A stretch of DNA of 64,000 bases. Origin: Candidatus Roizmanbacteria bacterium RIFCSPLOWO2_02_FULL_40_13 (GTDB lineage Bacteria; Patescibacteriota; Microgenomatia; UBA1406; GWC2-37-13). This document shows, one piece after another, positions 34,739 to 42,981 of this stretch. Numbering within the stretch: the stretch's first letter is position 1; the number at the start of each line of letters is the position of its first letter. The position numbers and the translations under genes were made by a program. The notes beneath the pieces are model-generated. The model ran no database searches. It worked only from the letters and a program-made list of their open reading frames with translations, and was not told where the DNA came from. The stretch lies in assembly GCA_001789965.1 (NCBI GenBank), contig MGBA01000021.1, positions 92,507 to 156,506 on the forward strand. Reading direction: 5' to 3'.

Positions 34739-35984
34739 AAATTGGAAAACTTGTCATGGTATCCAGGGCCTCATTTAATCGATGCTTATCACTGGAATAA
34801 AATATAAGCACGGGCTCGTTTTTTTCGACTCTATCATCAATTTTTCGCTCCAGATAAATTCCAGCCTGAATGTCATTGGGCGCTCCTAAAACTTTTGCTA
34901 AAGTATTCAAGTTATAATTATTTAGCTTCGTTATGGTTCCTCGATGTGACGCTTTCACTTCATGCTTGTGCGCCCTTATTTTAAGCTTCTCTATTGAAAT
35001 TTGATCATTTCCACCTTGTGCTTTTAAAATCTCACGAAACTTTCTTAATGCCGATCCGTTTTCGAGTAATTTTTTTGCCTCATCCTTGCCGTTCTTCTTA
35101 ATTTTAGCATCTTCAAAACAAATATCCAAAAGTTTTCCCGCAAGTCTGATCGTTTTTTCTTCAAGCATCAACGAACGGCTTTTTCTTTGCTCGAGAACGC
35201 TGAGGACGTCGCGCGCTTCAAGTACCGGTCCTACACCATATCCGGCAGGTTGTCTTACCTCATTGATATCAACGACAATTTCCATATCAAACTTTTTTCC
35301 GAGTGTTTTAAACTTCCTCTCGATTTTTTCAGCATCCTCTCGTCTCCGGATCTTCATCGTTGGTCCAATAGGAATATCGAGCACCATATGATTAGTTGAA
35401 ACCGCAACTTTTTTCGCCATTATAGAGACGATTACCTTATCAAATGATTCAAAGGAAAGTTCTTCCTCGACGTCTATAATCACGTCATCGGCCGGTGCGA
35501 TCCCAAGTTTTCCACCCCATACGATACAGCCTCCCACTTTTTCCACAATTTTCTTAATCTGATCTGGTGTAAAAGTAACATTTGCAAGGACTTCCATAAC
35601 GTCTGCGGTTCCGGCTGAGGATGTGATTGCCCGTGAAGATGTTTTTGGAATAAGAAAACCTGCGGCAGCGATAATAGGGACAAGAATCATGGTAGTTCTG
35701 GTACCTGCGACCCCACCAGTTGAATGTTTATCTGCAACAATGCCTGGAAACTGTATAGTGGTACCGGTTTCAACCATTGCCTTTGTCAAGTAATAAAGTT
35801 CATCGGCTGTGAATCCTTCTTTAAAAGATGCTGCTACAAAATAGGTCGTCAAAACGTCGCTTAGGCGCTCGTGGGCGATTTCATCCATCAAATGATAGAC
35901 TTCACGATAGTTCAACTTTTTCCCGAGAAGTTTCTTCTGGATTGTTTTTACTGCTTCAAGAGAAGGATCTTGCTTGTTCATCAT
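34722..35984 (-). CDS. AMP phosphorylase-like enzyme (thymidine phosphorylase superfamily)
   Basis: A 420-residue nucleoside/nucleotide phosphorylase. The phosphate-binding KHSTGGV motif is followed by AAAGFLIPKTSSRAITSSAGTADVMEVLA in pieces and GGCIVWGGKLGIAPADD. These match archaeal AMP phosphorylases as I recall them rather than thymidine phosphorylase, which has SGRGLGHTGGTLDKLE at that place. AMP phosphorylase converts AMP plus phosphate to adenine and ribose 1,5-bisphosphate, feeding a RuBisCO-linked AMP salvage route reported in some CPR. The extra N-terminal domain of the archaeal enzyme is absent. RuBisCO and ribose-1,5-bisphosphate isomerase are not in the window. It is cotranscribed between murJ and mltG. 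Confidence 0.82.
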   Translation of the reverse strand: MMNKQDPSLEAVKTIQKKLLGKKLNYREVYHLMDEIAHERLSDVLTTYFVAASFKEGFTADELYYLTKAMVETGTTIQFPGIVADKHSTGGVAGTRTTMILVPIIAAAGFLIPKTSSRAITSSAGTADVMEVLANVTFTPDQIKKIVEKVGGCIVWGGKLGIAPADDVIIDVEEELSFESFDKVIVSIMAKKVAVSTNHMVLDIPIGPTMKIRRREDAEKIERKFKTLGKKFDMEIVVDINEVRQPAGYGVGPVLEARDVLSVLEQRKSRSLMLEEKTIRLAGKLLDICFEDAKIKKNGKDEAKKLLENGSALRKFREILKAQGGNDQISIEKLKIRAHKHEVKASHRGTITKLNNYNLNTLAKVLGAPNDIQAGIYLERKIDDRVEKNEPVLIFYSSDKHRLNEALDTMTSFPIYEIKS

Positions 35985-37609
35985 TCAATATCAGTATAAA
36001 CTTCTACTACTTTTTTTCGGTAGGCACGCGCTTTGCGGATAAACTTTCCGATAAGTCGGAATTCCTGAACTCCTAAAATCCAAGATAAAAATAAATAGAG
36101 TGAAAAATATACTGTTACGCCTATCACCAGAAGAAAGAAGATGTTTATAGTGCGGGAAGTATCTAAGATAAGTCCGTCAAGAACCTTCATAAGATAGTAG
36201 ACAAAAAAAGAGGAAATAAACGTCGTGATAAATATCTTTACGGTTTCAAAAAAAACCAGGCGATAACTTAATCCGTTAATTCTTCTCGCCAGAATGATAA
36301 GAAGAAGAAATACATTTACGTGAATAGATATGGTAAATGCAGCACCAAGCGCCCAGACTGGGAGCCGCCATACAAATACAAAGAAAAAACTCAAAATAAT
36401 ATTCAGGATGATCGAAAAAACACTGATCACGAAAGGAGTTTTACTATCAAGAAACGCATAAAAGCATCTGGTGAGAAAATAGTAAATAGAATGCGCCGGG
36501 ATGGAAAGGGCAAAGTACGATAAGGTAAGCGCCGTCTGATTGGTCGCCTGCCAGTCAAATTTTTCTCCACCAAAAAAAAGACGAACCAATGGAGTGCGAG
36601 CGAAAATAAAAAACGTCATAAGGGGAAAGGTTAGAAAAAATGTACTCAACAGAGACTCAGTAATGATTTTTTTAAATTCTTCTAATTTTTTTTGTTGAAA
36701 TACTTCGGAAAGATACGGAAGCGACGCCTGACCAAATGCAATTCCTATAACCGAGACAGGAAGGAGCTGAAGTCTTTGGGCAAGATAGAACGTCGTATAA
36801 GAACCGGGTTGAAGCAATGTAGTAAGGGTGAGATCAACCGTTGCATCGATTTGTGCTGCTATAACGGTTATTACTCGTGGAATAACCAGCGTAAAAAAAT
36901 CTCTCAAAGCCTTGGTTACTTTGAGAATAGGCCTATATATAAATCCAGACGAGAAATATAAAGGAAGTTGAACGACGAAAAGACAGAATGAACCGATTAC
37001 GACTCCAAAGATCGGGCCCAAAAGATGCATTGTTGGCGCAAGCATAATCGTGGAGATGATAACAACGAGATTATAGACCACAGGAGCAATTGCCGAGATA
37101 AAAAATGTTTTATTAGCTTGTCCGATTCCGGTCAAAAAATTTCCAAATACAAGAAAAGGAAGTTGACCTATAAGAAGTATTCTCGAGAAGAAAACCACCT
37201 GATCTACCTTTTCCTTAGAAAATCCTGTAGTAATAACAGGAAATATCTTATCCGCGAAAATAACAATCAAGACAACGAAGCTGAATAAAAACAAAGAAAT
37301 AACATTTATGATAGAAGAAATGTTTTCGTTGAGATCCTTTTTATCCTGTTTGTACTTGATAAAAATAGGAATAAACGAGGAGGTAAGCGCCCCGGTGATG
37401 AGAATCTCAAAAATGATGTCCGGGATTCGAAATGAAGCAAAAAACACATCAAGTTCCTCTTTAGTGAAGTAATTGGCAAGGGTGCGGTATCGTAAAAAGC
37501 CGATCAGGCTGGAAATGATAATCATAACCGCAACGATCATAGCCGAAGAAAAAATGGTTCTCTGCTTGCTTAAGATGAGGTTCTTCGTACTAGAGAAAAG
37601 TTTATTCAT
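35981..37609 (-). CDS. murJ: MurJ lipid II flippase
   Basis: MviN/MurJ family, MOP superfamily, moving lipid II from the inner to the outer face of the membrane. It has 542 residues with about 14 membrane helices. Characteristic segments are RYRTLANYFTKEELDVFFASFRIPD near the start, EVFQQKKLEEFKK, and RCFYAFLDSKTPFVIS. It starts the murJ-phosphorylase-mltG operon, with a 4-nt overlap to the next gene. A TGGTG box identical to the MraZ repeats lies 3 nt upstream of its ATG, so MraZ may also control it. It diverges from mraZ. Confidence 0.95.
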   Translation of the reverse strand: MNKLFSSTKNLILSKQRTIFSSAMIVAVMIIISSLIGFLRYRTLANYFTKEELDVFFASFRIPDIIFEILITGALTSSFIPIFIKYKQDKKDLNENISSIINVISLFLFSFVVLIVIFADKIFPVITTGFSKEKVDQVVFFSRILLIGQLPFLVFGNFLTGIGQANKTFFISAIAPVVYNLVVIISTIMLAPTMHLLGPIFGVVIGSFCLFVVQLPLYFSSGFIYRPILKVTKALRDFFTLVIPRVITVIAAQIDATVDLTLTTLLQPGSYTTFYLAQRLQLLPVSVIGIAFGQASLPYLSEVFQQKKLEEFKKIITESLLSTFFLTFPLMTFFIFARTPLVRLFFGGEKFDWQATNQTALTLSYFALSIPAHSIYYFLTRCFYAFLDSKTPFVISVFSIILNIILSFFFVFVWRLPVWALGAAFTISIHVNVFLLLIILARRINGLSYRLVFFETVKIFITTFISSFFVYYLMKVLDGLILDTSRTINIFFLLVIGVTVYFSLYLFLSWILGVQEFRLIGKFIRKARAYRKKVVEVYTDIE

Positions 37610-37678
37610 AAATGGTGATTTACCCTTGACAACAGTCTAAAAATGGTGCAAAATGGTTTAATATGGTGTTTTTTGGTG
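37610..37678. promoter_or_regulatory. MraZ operator: five TGGT[G/T] boxes between murJ and mraZ
   Basis: TGGTG, TGGTT, TGGTG, TGGTG begin at 37644, 37654, 37664 and 37674, an exact 10-bp period. A fifth box begins at 37613 in the sequence AAATGGTG, identical to the 37641 copy, just upstream of murJ. Boxes 2-3 cover the -10 region and the mraZ ATG. MraZ is known to bind short direct repeats of this spacing upstream of its own gene. Confidence 0.8.
37626..37654 (+). promoter_or_regulatory. mraZ promoter
   Basis: TTGACA (37626-37631), 17-nt spacer, CAAAAT (37649-37654), 8 nt to ATG 37663. The -10 is weak but the -35 is perfect. The downstream half is covered by MraZ boxes, so bound MraZ would block it. 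Confidence 0.55.
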
Positions 37679-38058
37679 AATATCTGGTATCTTTCACTGG
37701 TCCCGGAAGAGTGGTTCTTCCAAAAAAACTGCGCGAACTTCTTCAGGGAAACATCTTTATTGTAACAAAAGGTTTTAATTTTTGTCTTGCAGGATATGAT
37801 AAACGCGATTGGGAGAAAAGAGCTTCGGAGCTTCTGGACGTTTCGCTTCTCGAACAGGACAATCTTGAAAAAAGACGTTTTATCTTTTCTTCCACCTCTT
37901 ATCTTGAAATCGATGAACAGGGCAGGTTTGTCATTCCCAAGCCTATGCTCGAATACGCCAAGCTCGATAAAAAAGCCCTTGTCGTGGGTGTCGGTGACCA
38001 TTTTGAGATCTGGAGTCCCGAAGAGTGGGAAAAGTACCTGAAGCAAGTTCGAACCTGA
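37663..38058 (+). CDS. mraZ: MraZ transcriptional regulator of the dcw cluster
   Basis: A 131-residue protein with two SpoVT-AbrB-like repeats: GEYLVSFTGPGRVVLPKKLREL near the N-terminus and YLEIDEQGRFVIPKPMLEYA in the second half. MraZ forms a ring that binds direct repeats ahead of its own operon and represses or tunes dcw expression. The operator is visible, with four boxes at 10-bp spacing, two of them at or inside its first codons. It heads mraZ-rsmH-ftsL-ftsI-murE. The first base of the ATG lies inside box 3. Confidence 0.95.
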   Translation: MVFFGEYLVSFTGPGRVVLPKKLRELLQGNIFIVTKGFNFCLAGYDKRDWEKRASELLDVSLLEQDNLEKRRFIFSSTSYLEIDEQGRFVIPKPMLEYAKLDKKALVVGVGDHFEIWSPEEWEKYLKQVRT

Positions 38059-38125
38059 TTATGCTACGAAACATGATTTATCACATAATTCAACTCTTTT
38101 ATCCGGAAATCACGCGTTACAGATT

Positions 38126-38974
38126 TTGCGCAGTAAGCGTATAGTACACACACCTGTTCTTTTACATGAAGTTCTAGAGGGTTTAGATCTCAAGACCGAG
38201 GGAAGCTATATTGATGCAACCGGAGGAGAAGGAGGACACCTTAAGGAGATTGCAAAAAAAGTAAAGCAAGCGCTTGGAATAGAGAGAAATAAGGAGCAAT
38301 TAGCAAGAATTCAGGAATTGGAACTGACAAATGTAGTCCTAGAGAAGGGAAATTTCGCAGAGATCGAAAAAATTGCGAAAAAGCACGGTTTTGAGAATAT
38401 TGACGGAATATTATTTGATCTCGGGCTTTCTTTCTGGGAGCTTGTACATTTAAAAAAAGGTTTTTCATACAAAAAAGATGAAGAAAATTTAGACATGACA
38501 CTTGACGAGACTGGGCAAGAAAAAGCATCGGATATTCTCAATAAATATTCAAAAGAAGAGTTGTATGAAATGTTTTCCAGAAACGCTGAGGAGCCAAAGT
38601 CAGAAAAGATTGCAGAGGAAGTTGTACGCCAGAGACGAGAAGGAAAATTTGTAAACGTTTCCGATCTTAAACGTGCGATTGACAGTGTTTTCGGGGCTGA
38701 GGATAGAAGAGTGTATTCGCGCATTTTTCAGGCTCTTAGAATGCAAGTGAACAACGAGAAGGAAAATCTGGAAAAAGGATTGGAAGGAGCGGTCAAAATA
38801 TTAAAAATAGGTGGAAGATTGGTGGTGATTTCATTTCATTCGGTAGAAGACCGGATAGTTAAAAAAATCATGAAAAAAAATAATATGGAACTTATTACAA
38901 AAAGAATTTCGCGCTATGACGATATGAGTTTTGAGCGCTCAGCGACGTTGCGCGTGGCAGTTAAAAAAATATGA
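38126..38974 (+). CDS. rsmH: RsmH 16S rRNA C1402 N4-methyltransferase
   Basis: MraW/RsmH SAM-dependent methyltransferase, 282 residues, modifying 16S rRNA at the decoding centre. It opens HTPVLLHEVLEGL and has the SAM motif DATGGEGGH, GILFDLGLSFWEL, the helical insertion domain, RIFQALRMQVNNE and VVISFHSVEDRIVK. The start is TTG at 38126 because no ATG or GTG lies in frame between the mraZ stop and the first conserved residues. The 67 bases after mraZ hold no other feature. It overlaps ftsL by 4 nt. Confidence 0.94.
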   Translation: MRSKRIVHTPVLLHEVLEGLDLKTEGSYIDATGGEGGHLKEIAKKVKQALGIERNKEQLARIQELELTNVVLEKGNFAEIEKIAKKHGFENIDGILFDLGLSFWELVHLKKGFSYKKDEENLDMTLDETGQEKASDILNKYSKEELYEMFSRNAEEPKSEKIAEEVVRQRREGKFVNVSDLKRAIDSVFGAEDRRVYSRIFQALRMQVNNEKENLEKGLEGAVKILKIGGRLVVISFHSVEDRIVKKIMKKNNMELITKRISRYDDMSFERSATLRVAVKKI

Positions 38975-39252
38975 AAAATTTTATAAAACCAGCAATATGG
39001 ATGGCATTTCTTGTTCTTATCGGAGCAAATATCTTCATTTTTTTGTCAGGAATGAAACTAAGCGAACAAATCAATTTTTACGAAACCGAAACGAAAAGAC
39101 TTCATCAGGAAAATATCGATCTTGAAAAAAAAGCATATGAGGCAAATTCACTGCAACATGCGGCTTCAATAGCAGGAGAGCTGGATTTTACAAAAAAAGC
39201 AGAGCCATATTTTTTGGAAAGTCTTCGATTTGCTTTAAAGGGAAAAGAATAG
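38971..39252 (+). CDS. ftsL: FtsL-like septum protein
   Basis: A 93-residue bitopic protein with one membrane helix (about 7-25) and a following heptad-rich helix (about 28-55) predicted to be a coiled coil, as in FtsL/DivIC. Sequence identity in this family is low, so the call rests mainly on topology, size and position between rsmH and ftsI, where ftsL normally lies. In other bacteria FtsL bridges FtsQ and FtsI/FtsW in the divisome. It overlaps rsmH by 4 nt and ends 3 nt before ftsI. Confidence 0.75.
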   Translation: MKNFIKPAIWMAFLVLIGANIFIFLSGMKLSEQINFYETETKRLHQENIDLEKKAYEANSLQHAASIAGELDFTKKAEPYFLESLRFALKGKE

Positions 39253-39255
39253 ACT

Positions 39256-40917
39256 ATGTTTAAACTGCGTATAGTTTTTCTTCTTTTTGCATTTTTCTTT
39301 TTGTTTATCATAATCAGATTATTTTACATCCAGATCATTGACCCTCTTTCATCTGCTGCAAACGGATATTTGAAATACAAAAAAATACTTCCTCAACGGG
39401 GAAAAATCTACGATCGCAATTATGAACCCATTGCCATAAACCAAAGCCACTATCGTCTATTCATTGAGCCAAAGAAAATGAAAGATAAAGATAAATTGGT
39501 TAAAGGTCTTGAAGAAGTTTTAAAACTGGGCGAGGCGACATTGGAGGCGAAAATAGACGAAACCAAGGTATGGCTTGCAGTAACCTCGGGTCTCACAAAA
39601 GAACAAAAGCAAAAAATAGAACGATATAAATTTCCAGAAGTAGGATTTGAAGACGAACTTGATAGGTACTACCCCGAAGCCTCTCTTGCCGCGCATCTCG
39701 TAGGATTTGTCGGAAAAAATCAGAAAAATGAAGACATAGGTTATTTTGGAGTTGAGGGCTATTATGACAAAGAGTTGGGAGGACTTCCAGGATTTTTAAA
39801 AGCAGAGCGTGATCTTCTTGGTAGGCCGATTCTTTTGGGAAATCAGGAAAAGATAGAGCCGGAAAACGGACACGATGTCATACTGACCATAGACAAATCG
39901 GTGCAAGAGATCATAAAACAGAAATTGAAAAATGGAGTAGAACGCTATAAGGCAAAAGAAGGATGCGTGATAGTCGCGGATCCTTTTACCATGGAAATAG
40001 TTGCGCTTGCCTGTCTTCCCGATTTTGATGTTGAAAATTATTTCAAATTTTCAGAAAGCTACTTTACCAATCATGCAATCTCCTCGGTATATGAACCAGG
40101 TTCAACCTTTAAGCCACTTGTAGTTGCAGCAGCCCTACAGGAGAAAAAAATAAAATCTGATGATTTTTATAATGAAAAAGGGCCAGTGCAGTTTGGACAG
40201 TATCAGATAAAAACATGGAATGATAAGTATGAAGGAAAAATAAGCATAACCAGAATTCTTGAAAAATCGTCAAACGTTGGGATGGTTTTTATTGGAGAAA
40301 AGCTTGGGCAAAAAAACATTATTTCCTATCTTAAAAAATATGGGTTTGGAGACCTAACCGGGATAGATCTCCAAGGTGAGGCCGGAGGAGTTGTAAAACA
40401 AGAGAGTGATTTCAAAGCGATTGATTATGCAACGGCCACGTTTGGTCAGGGAATCGGCGTGACGCCGATGCAGATGATAACTGCGTTTTCTGCACTTGTA
40501 AACGGGGGAGAACTTTTGAAACCACATGTGGTTAAAAAGATTATTGATGGTGACGAAGAGAGAATAGTCGGAAAACGAGAGGTGAGAAAGATCCTCAACG
40601 AAAGAACGTCGGAAATTATAAAAAGAATGCTCGTTGCAACCGTAGAAAACGGCGAGTATAAGTGGGATCGGCCAAAAGGATATAGAATCGGAGGGAAAAC
40701 AGGGACTGCTCAGATTCCGGTGCAGGGCAAGTATGACGCTTCAAAAACAATAGCGTCGTTTATTGGGTTTGCACCTGCAGATAAACCACGTTTCATCGCG
40801 ATAGTAATCTTAAAGGAGCCAAAAACCTCCATTTATGGATCTGAAACCGCAGCTCCGCTTTTTTTCGAGATAGCCAAGGATCTTCTGGTTTACTATAATA
40901 TAGCACCGGTGCAGTAA
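39256..40917 (+). CDS. ftsI: FtsI / class B penicillin-binding protein (septal transpeptidase)
   Basis: Septal transpeptidase working with FtsW, 553 residues. One N-terminal membrane helix (about 7-25), the PBP dimerisation region (LPQRGKIYDRNYEPIAINQ, FGVEGYYDKELGG), and a transpeptidase domain with SxxK as GSTFKPLV, SxN as KSSNVGM and KTG as GGKTGTAQIP. There is no PASTA domain. Order and spacing within dcw are normal. It is followed 8 nt later by murE. Confidence 0.95.
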   Translation: MFKLRIVFLLFAFFFLFIIIRLFYIQIIDPLSSAANGYLKYKKILPQRGKIYDRNYEPIAINQSHYRLFIEPKKMKDKDKLVKGLEEVLKLGEATLEAKIDETKVWLAVTSGLTKEQKQKIERYKFPEVGFEDELDRYYPEASLAAHLVGFVGKNQKNEDIGYFGVEGYYDKELGGLPGFLKAERDLLGRPILLGNQEKIEPENGHDVILTIDKSVQEIIKQKLKNGVERYKAKEGCVIVADPFTMEIVALACLPDFDVENYFKFSESYFTNHAISSVYEPGSTFKPLVVAAALQEKKIKSDDFYNEKGPVQFGQYQIKTWNDKYEGKISITRILEKSSNVGMVFIGEKLGQKNIISYLKKYGFGDLTGIDLQGEAGGVVKQESDFKAIDYATATFGQGIGVTPMQMITAFSALVNGGELLKPHVVKKIIDGDEERIVGKREVRKILNERTSEIIKRMLVATVENGEYKWDRPKGYRIGGKTGTAQIPVQGKYDASKTIASFIGFAPADKPRFIAIVILKEPKTSIYGSETAAPLFFEIAKDLLVYYNIAPVQ

Positions 40918-40925
40918 CTTCATCC

Positions 40926-42173
40926 ATGTACGAACGACTCAAGCGCAGATTTCAAAAATTTATCAACGTCTATCATTTCATAAAGGCGGTTTTAGCCAAC
41001 ATTTTTTATGGTTTTCCTAGTAAAAAACTTAAGGTAATCGGCGTGACCGGCACAGACGGAAAGACTACGACTTCCTTTCTCATTTACCACATCCTAAAGG
41101 AAGCCGGCAAAAAGGTCTCTATGACCTCAAGTATTTACGCAAATATCGGAGGTGACGAATTCAGCACCGGACTTCATGTGACAACGCCCGACGTAATATA
41201 TATGCAAAAACTATTAAAGAAGGCTGGTGATCACAATGATGAATATTTTATTTTAGAGACAACCTCCCACGCGCTTGACCAGAACAGAGTTGCCGGCATT
41301 AGATTTGAGATCGGCGTAATCACAAATATTACTTCCGAACATCTTGACTATCACAAGACTAGAGAGAACTATGTAAAAGCAAAGGCAAAGCTTCTCCTTC
41401 AATCAAAAAAAAGCGTAATTAACAGAGACGACAGCTCATACGAACTCCTGTTTCCAATTTTAACCAACAACAACAAGGAATTCGTTACCTATGGGTTAAA
41501 AAACAAAACGGATTACAGCATTGATCTTAATAGAAAACTTAATCTTTCCCTCGCAGATTTTAATAACTATAACTATCTTGCAGCGTATACTACAACAAAA
41601 CTTTTAGGTGTTCAGGAGGAGGAAATTTTAAAAGCACTAAAAACTTTCAAACTTCCCAAAGGAAGAATTGAAACGGTTTACGATAAGGAATTTAAAGTGA
41701 TTATTGACTTTGCTCATACAGAGAATTCTTTACGACAGGTATTAAAAAGCATTAAAAGAAATACCAAAGGAAGACTTATTCATGTATTTGGTGCAGCAGG
41801 TCTACGCGACCACGTAAAGCGTCCAGGCATGGGTGGTGCCAGTGGAGCAAGTGCTGATGTAACAATTCTTACGGAAGAGGATTACCGGACAGAAGATCCT
41901 GAAAAGATTTGTATAGAGATCGCAGCAGGCTTAGAAACACAAAAATTTGAAAAAGTTGAGAAAGAGCTTTTAGATAAAACTTCAAGGAAAAAATATTCAG
42001 TTATTATAAATCGTGAGGGTGCTATTAAAAGAGCGCTGGAAATTGCCACGAGGGGAGATGTGATTGTTTTAACCGGTAAGAGTCATGAGAAAAGTCTGGC
42101 GAGGGGGAATCGAGAATATCCGTACAACGAAGAAGAAACAGTCCGTATTCTACTCGACCTCATCAAGGCATGA
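40926..42173 (+). CDS. murE: MurE-like Mur ligase with reduced N-terminal domain
   Basis: Ligase adding the third amino acid to UDP-MurNAc-dipeptide. ATP site GVTGTDGKTTT, substrate motif ETTSHALDQNRVAGI and the ligase C-domain (GAAGLRDHVKRPGMG) identify MurE. It has 415 residues, about 70-80 fewer than E. coli MurE, because only about 35 residues precede the ATP-binding core where domain 1 (UDP binding) normally sits. The specificity motif, DNPR in meso-DAP enzymes, reads EEDYRTEDPE here, so the amino acid added may be neither DAP nor assigned by the usual rule. It ends the first dcw block. Confidence 0.88.
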   Translation: MYERLKRRFQKFINVYHFIKAVLANIFYGFPSKKLKVIGVTGTDGKTTTSFLIYHILKEAGKKVSMTSSIYANIGGDEFSTGLHVTTPDVIYMQKLLKKAGDHNDEYFILETTSHALDQNRVAGIRFEIGVITNITSEHLDYHKTRENYVKAKAKLLLQSKKSVINRDDSSYELLFPILTNNNKEFVTYGLKNKTDYSIDLNRKLNLSLADFNNYNYLAAYTTTKLLGVQEEEILKALKTFKLPKGRIETVYDKEFKVIIDFAHTENSLRQVLKSIKRNTKGRLIHVFGAAGLRDHVKRPGMGGASGASADVTILTEEDYRTEDPEKICIEIAAGLETQKFEKVEKELLDKTSRKKYSVIINREGAIKRALEIATRGDVIVLTGKSHEKSLARGNREYPYNEEETVRILLDLIKA

Positions 42174-42191
42174 GATTCATCCATAGATGAA

Positions 42192-42878
42192 TTAAGAATC
42201 TTCGTCTTGATGATGATCATTGTACTTTTTTACAAATTCGTCAACCTGTTCTTGTTTGCGCCATCCAATGCCGCCTTCTGGGCCCAGCGAGTGAGGAGAA
42301 GTTACGATATGAAAAAGCGGCGAATCTTCTCCGTTTCCGGCAAGTGCTTCGGCGTGTTGAAGTAAAATGAGGTCTTCAAGCGCAAAAAGAATCTCGTCTT
42401 TCATCCATTGATCAAACCCTTCTGTTTGAAGCCTTGTAAAAAGAGCTCGTTCAAGAATATGCGCTGCAGTTCCTACGATAAGAGATTGAGTATTAGTTTC
42501 CGCAGAGGGACTCATAATTGCAGCGCCTTTTAACTTCTCTGGAAGCTTACCCTTCTTTATGTCCTGGCCGATTTCTATAAACTTGTTTGCTGCACGCAGT
42601 CCCCTTATAAGATCTTTCTTACCCAATTCTGCAATTGTTGGGAGTTTAGCACTGCCTAGTTTTTGCTTAAGTGTCATAACGTCTGGAAGAAGTTCTTGAT
42701 TAGGATCATCATCGTTCATAGCGTTAAATCTTTCAATTAGGTCGTTAAAGCCTTGAAAGACCACACGTTCCACAAAATCTGGGTTTCTTTTTGCTTCGCG
42801 AGCCATCAAGGGAGCTCTGTTCACATTAGGGAGTCTTTTTGTGATAGTGTCAATCTCCGGGCGCCCAGAATCACTCAT
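42192..42878 (-). CDS. Hypothetical cytosolic protein
   Basis: No family recognised. With ATG 42878 (MSDSGRPEID) it has 228 residues, is mostly helical and polar, lacks membrane segments or cysteine motifs, and ends in an acidic/His tail. The upstream open frame to 42998 is rejected because an extended -10 (TGCTATAAT, 42893-42885) ends 6 nt before this ATG, predicting a leaderless mRNA. It is a single gene converging on murE and diverging from typA. Nothing in the sequence suggests a function. Confidence 0.7.
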   Translation of the reverse strand: MSDSGRPEIDTITKRLPNVNRAPLMAREAKRNPDFVERVVFQGFNDLIERFNAMNDDDPNQELLPDVMTLKQKLGSAKLPTIAELGKKDLIRGLRAANKFIEIGQDIKKGKLPEKLKGAAIMSPSAETNTQSLIVGTAAHILERALFTRLQTEGFDQWMKDEILFALEDLILLQHAEALAGNGEDSPLFHIVTSPHSLGPEGGIGWRKQEQVDEFVKKYNDHHQDEDS

Positions 42879-42884
42879 GTGAGT

Positions 42885-42893
42885 ATTATAGCA
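42885..42893 (-). promoter_or_regulatory. Extended -10, predicted leaderless
   Basis: The reverse strand reads TGCTATAAT (42893-42885), consensus -10 with TGn extension, then 6 nt to ATG 42878. It moves the start of the downstream gene to MSDSGRP. Confidence 0.6.
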
Positions 42894-42916
42894 CGCAAGA
42901 ATTCTTCGGTTTTTTG

Positions 42917-42925
42917 TGGTAAAAT
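42917..42925 (+). promoter_or_regulatory. Extended -10 upstream of typA
   Basis: TGGTAAAAT at 42917-42925, the same nonamer as ahead of tsaC-tsaE. Transcription from about 42932 would run through a terminator hairpin before reaching typA at 42982. Confidence 0.5.
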
Positions 42926-42950
42926 AGAGGTAGTTAATTCTTACAGTTTT

Positions 42951-42974
42951 AACCGAGCTGAGCTCGGTTTTTTT
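42951..42974 (+). terminator. Intrinsic terminator in the typA leader (possible attenuator)
   Basis: AACCGAGC (42951-42958), loop TGA, GCTCGGTT (42962-42969), T-run 42968-42974. It is an 8-bp stem with U-tract on the forward strand only, 8 nt before typA. It sits between an extended -10 and the gene it would serve, so it either attenuates typA or stops readthrough from the murE side. Confidence 0.8.
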
Positions 42975-42981
42975 ATAGCAT

